From contig NZ_LDCP01000002.1 in NCBI RefSeq assembly GCF_001021555.1, forward strand, positions 310,001 through 374,000: 64,000 nucleotides of DNA. The letters are read 5' to 3'. Shown here one piece after another: positions 62,802 through 64,000 of this stretch (position 1 is its first letter; every line of letters begins with the position of its first letter). The DNA is from Aurantiacibacter marinus (lineage in GTDB: Bacteria > Pseudomonadota > Alphaproteobacteria > Sphingomonadales > Sphingomonadaceae). The notes beneath the pieces were generated by a model. It was given only the letters and a program-made list of their open reading frames with translations. It was not told where the DNA came from and made no database searches. A program made the position numbers and the translations under genes.

Positions 62802-64000
62802 ATGGCAGCTGAAACAAGTCCAAGCATCCTCGTCGTTCAGTTCGGATCGCGGCGGCAATACGATATGCCGATTGCGCTGGAGCGCGCCGGCATGCTGGAG
62901 GCACTGTACACAGATCTAACGGGATCTGCCGGCTTCGGCAAACTAGTTGCTCCGCTTGCGAACCGGTTGGGCGGACGCCTTCGCAAACTGGCGAAACGCC
63001 AATTGCCGGAAGACGTCGCGGAAAAAACCGTAAGCTTCCCTTCCTGGACGCTGGAAATGGAACAGGCCGCGCGCTTGGGCAGTTCTGCAGACCGCGCCCG
63101 CGCCTATATCGATGCGCACAAGAGTGTTGGCGCAAAAATGGTCCGTAAGGGGCTTGGCGATGCTTCACACCTGCTCGTGATCTTCATGGAGGCGCAGGGC
63201 ATGCTGACTGCGGCAAAGAAGGCAGGCCTCACCACGATTTCCGACATGGTCATCGCCCTGTCTACAGAACGAATTGTTCGAGAAGAACGGCAACTGCATC
63301 CCGGATGGGAGCCGGACGGTTATTACTGGGGCGAGACCCTGACCGCAGTTGATCCCGGCTTCCGCCCAAGCGAAGAAACTCTGGCGATGACCGATATTTT
63401 TCTGTGTCCGTCTACTTTTGTCCAGGATGATCTCGTCGAGAATTTTGGTGTGCCGCGTGAAAAGACGCTGCTGCAACCTTACACGACGAATCCGATGTTT
63501 CTTGAAATCCAACCCGAGACGCAAAAAGGGCGCATTTTCTTCGCCGGCGAACCGGGTCTTCGCAAGGGCATCCATACGCTTGCCGCAGCTGCCCGCATCC
63601 TGCGGGAACGCGGGCGGACATATGAATTCCGCATCGCGGGTCATGCAACCGACACAGTTCGAAATCGTCCGGAAACCAGTGAGTTGAATTTCCTCGGCCG
63701 GATCCCGCACGATCAAATGCGCGGCGAGCTTGCAGCGGCAGACGTTTTTGCCTTCCCCAGCATTGCGGAAGGTTCCGCCGGGGTCACCTACGAAGCGATG
63801 GGCGCACGCGTTCCAATAGTCACCACGCCCGAAGCTGGCAGCGTGGCGCGCGACGGTGTGGACGGTCTGATTGTACCGCGCGGCGATCCCACTGCCCTTG
63901 CCGATGCGATCGAACGCATTGTGGAGAACCGGGATCTGCGCGAAACACTTGCTGCGTCAGCACGGGAAAAAGCGCGGGAATATTCGTGGGACACGTTCTC
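62802..64000 (+). CDS. Glycosyltransferase family 4 (3' end outside window)
   Basis: The frame stays open to the window end (399 residues plus two bases). It starts MAAETSPSILVVQFGSRRQYD and has a GT-B fold with the donor-site segment GRIFFAGEPGLRKGIHTLAA, AGHATDT, FLGRIPHDQMRGELAAADVFAFPS, the E-x7-E motif (EGSAGVTYEAMG) and GLIVPRGDPTALADAIERIV. This is the donor domain of GT4 enzymes. The 5' ATG at 62802 has only a weak ribosome site; TTG 62796 is possible. It probably extends the polysaccharide made with the flippase upstream. Confidence 0.85.
   Translation, partial: MAAETSPSILVVQFGSRRQYDMPIALERAGMLEALYTDLTGSAGFGKLVAPLANRLGGRLRKLAKRQLPEDVAEKTVSFPSWTLEMEQAARLGSSADRARAYIDAHKSVGAKMVRKGLGDASHLLVIFMEAQGMLTAAKKAGLTTISDMVIALSTERIVREERQLHPGWEPDGYYWGETLTAVDPGFRPSEETLAMTDIFLCPSTFVQDDLVENFGVPREKTLLQPYTTNPMFLEIQPETQKGRIFFAGEPGLRKGIHTLAAAARILRERGRTYEFRIAGHATDTVRNRPETSELNFLGRIPHDQMRGELAAADVFAFPSIAEGSAGVTYEAMGARVPIVTTPEAGSVARDGVDGLIVPRGDPTALADAIERIVENRDLRETLAASAREKAREYSWDTF

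Overview
The window looks like a chromosomal segment of an alphaproteobacterium of the order Sphingomonadales, most likely Erythrobacteraceae (Altererythrobacter/Erythrobacter type). The evidence is the alphaproteobacterial zapA - 6S RNA - 5-FTHF cyclo-ligase locus, a DUF2842 gene, PEP-CTERM/XrtA-associated exopolysaccharide genes, a sigma factor paired with an NrsF-type anti-sigma protein, and an EcfG-like stress promoter. Coding density is high. No gene-free stretch exceeds about 240 bases, and I see no insertion sequence, prophage or CRISPR array.

Layout. 1-3 kb: the end of a PEP-CTERM/EPS locus (PrsK kinase and a TIGR03013 glycosyltransferase, reverse strand). 3-9 kb: a small stress-type membrane protein, an SLC13 transporter, tRNA-Leu, suhB, efp, an M23 peptidase. 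8.9-16.4 kb: a reverse-strand central-carbon block, tkt-gap-pgk, a 2OG-Fe(II) oxygenase, then class I fba-thiE-ydcF, with an eroded oxidoreductase gene on the opposite strand. 16.5-18.1 kb: zapA, 6S RNA, fau, DUF2842. 18-24.6 kb: thioesterase, iron alcohol dehydrogenase, tRNA-Asp, the branched-chain 2-oxoacid dehydrogenase operon (E1a-E1b-E2) and thyA. 24.7-28.8 kb: UDP-glucuronate epimerase, tRNA-Pro, purF-SDR, a PilZ protein. 28.9-39.5 kb: a long reverse-strand run of wecC, wecB, two tandem serine hydrolases, cfa, photolyase, a membrane DUF457 protein, a glycosyltransferase and a sulfotransferase-like protein. 39.6-43.8 kb: an acetyltransferase, two glycosyltransferases and a second polyprenyl glycosylphosphotransferase. 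44-47 kb: a 2-oxoacid:ferredoxin oxidoreductase operon with a 35-residue membrane ORF between its two subunits. 47-55 kb: rppH, TPR protein, rsmB-guaB, an Lrp regulator divergent from a bacterial indoleamine 2,3-dioxygenase, YkvA, 3-hydroxybutyrate dehydrogenase, a zinc peptidase. 55-60 kb: an envelope-stress-like region with M56 peptidase/BlaI, ECF sigma/NrsF and CreD. 60.4-64 kb: a periplasmic cyclophilin, a Wzx-like flippase and a glycosyltransferase cut by the window end.

How the genes work together. Three separated blocks (1-3, 28.9-43.8 and 61-64 kb) supply surface polysaccharide functions: UDP-ManNAc(A) and UDP-GalA precursors, initiating phosphosugar transferases, glycosyltransferases, an acetyltransferase, a sulfotransferase-like protein and a flippase. 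The carbon block covers lower glycolysis/gluconeogenesis and the non-oxidative pentose pathway; no RuBisCO or phosphoribulokinase is present. The bkd and kor operons both feed acyl-CoA metabolism.

No large undescribed system is evident. The most interesting new signals are small: the 35-aa ORF coupled inside the kor operon, a near-consensus promoter with a dyad exactly filling its spacer before bkd, a BlaI-type dyad overlapping its own -10, a SigF-type promoter motif that collides with the annotated start of the sigma gene, an EcfG-type promoter before a small membrane protein, and a remnant flavodoxin-family gene.
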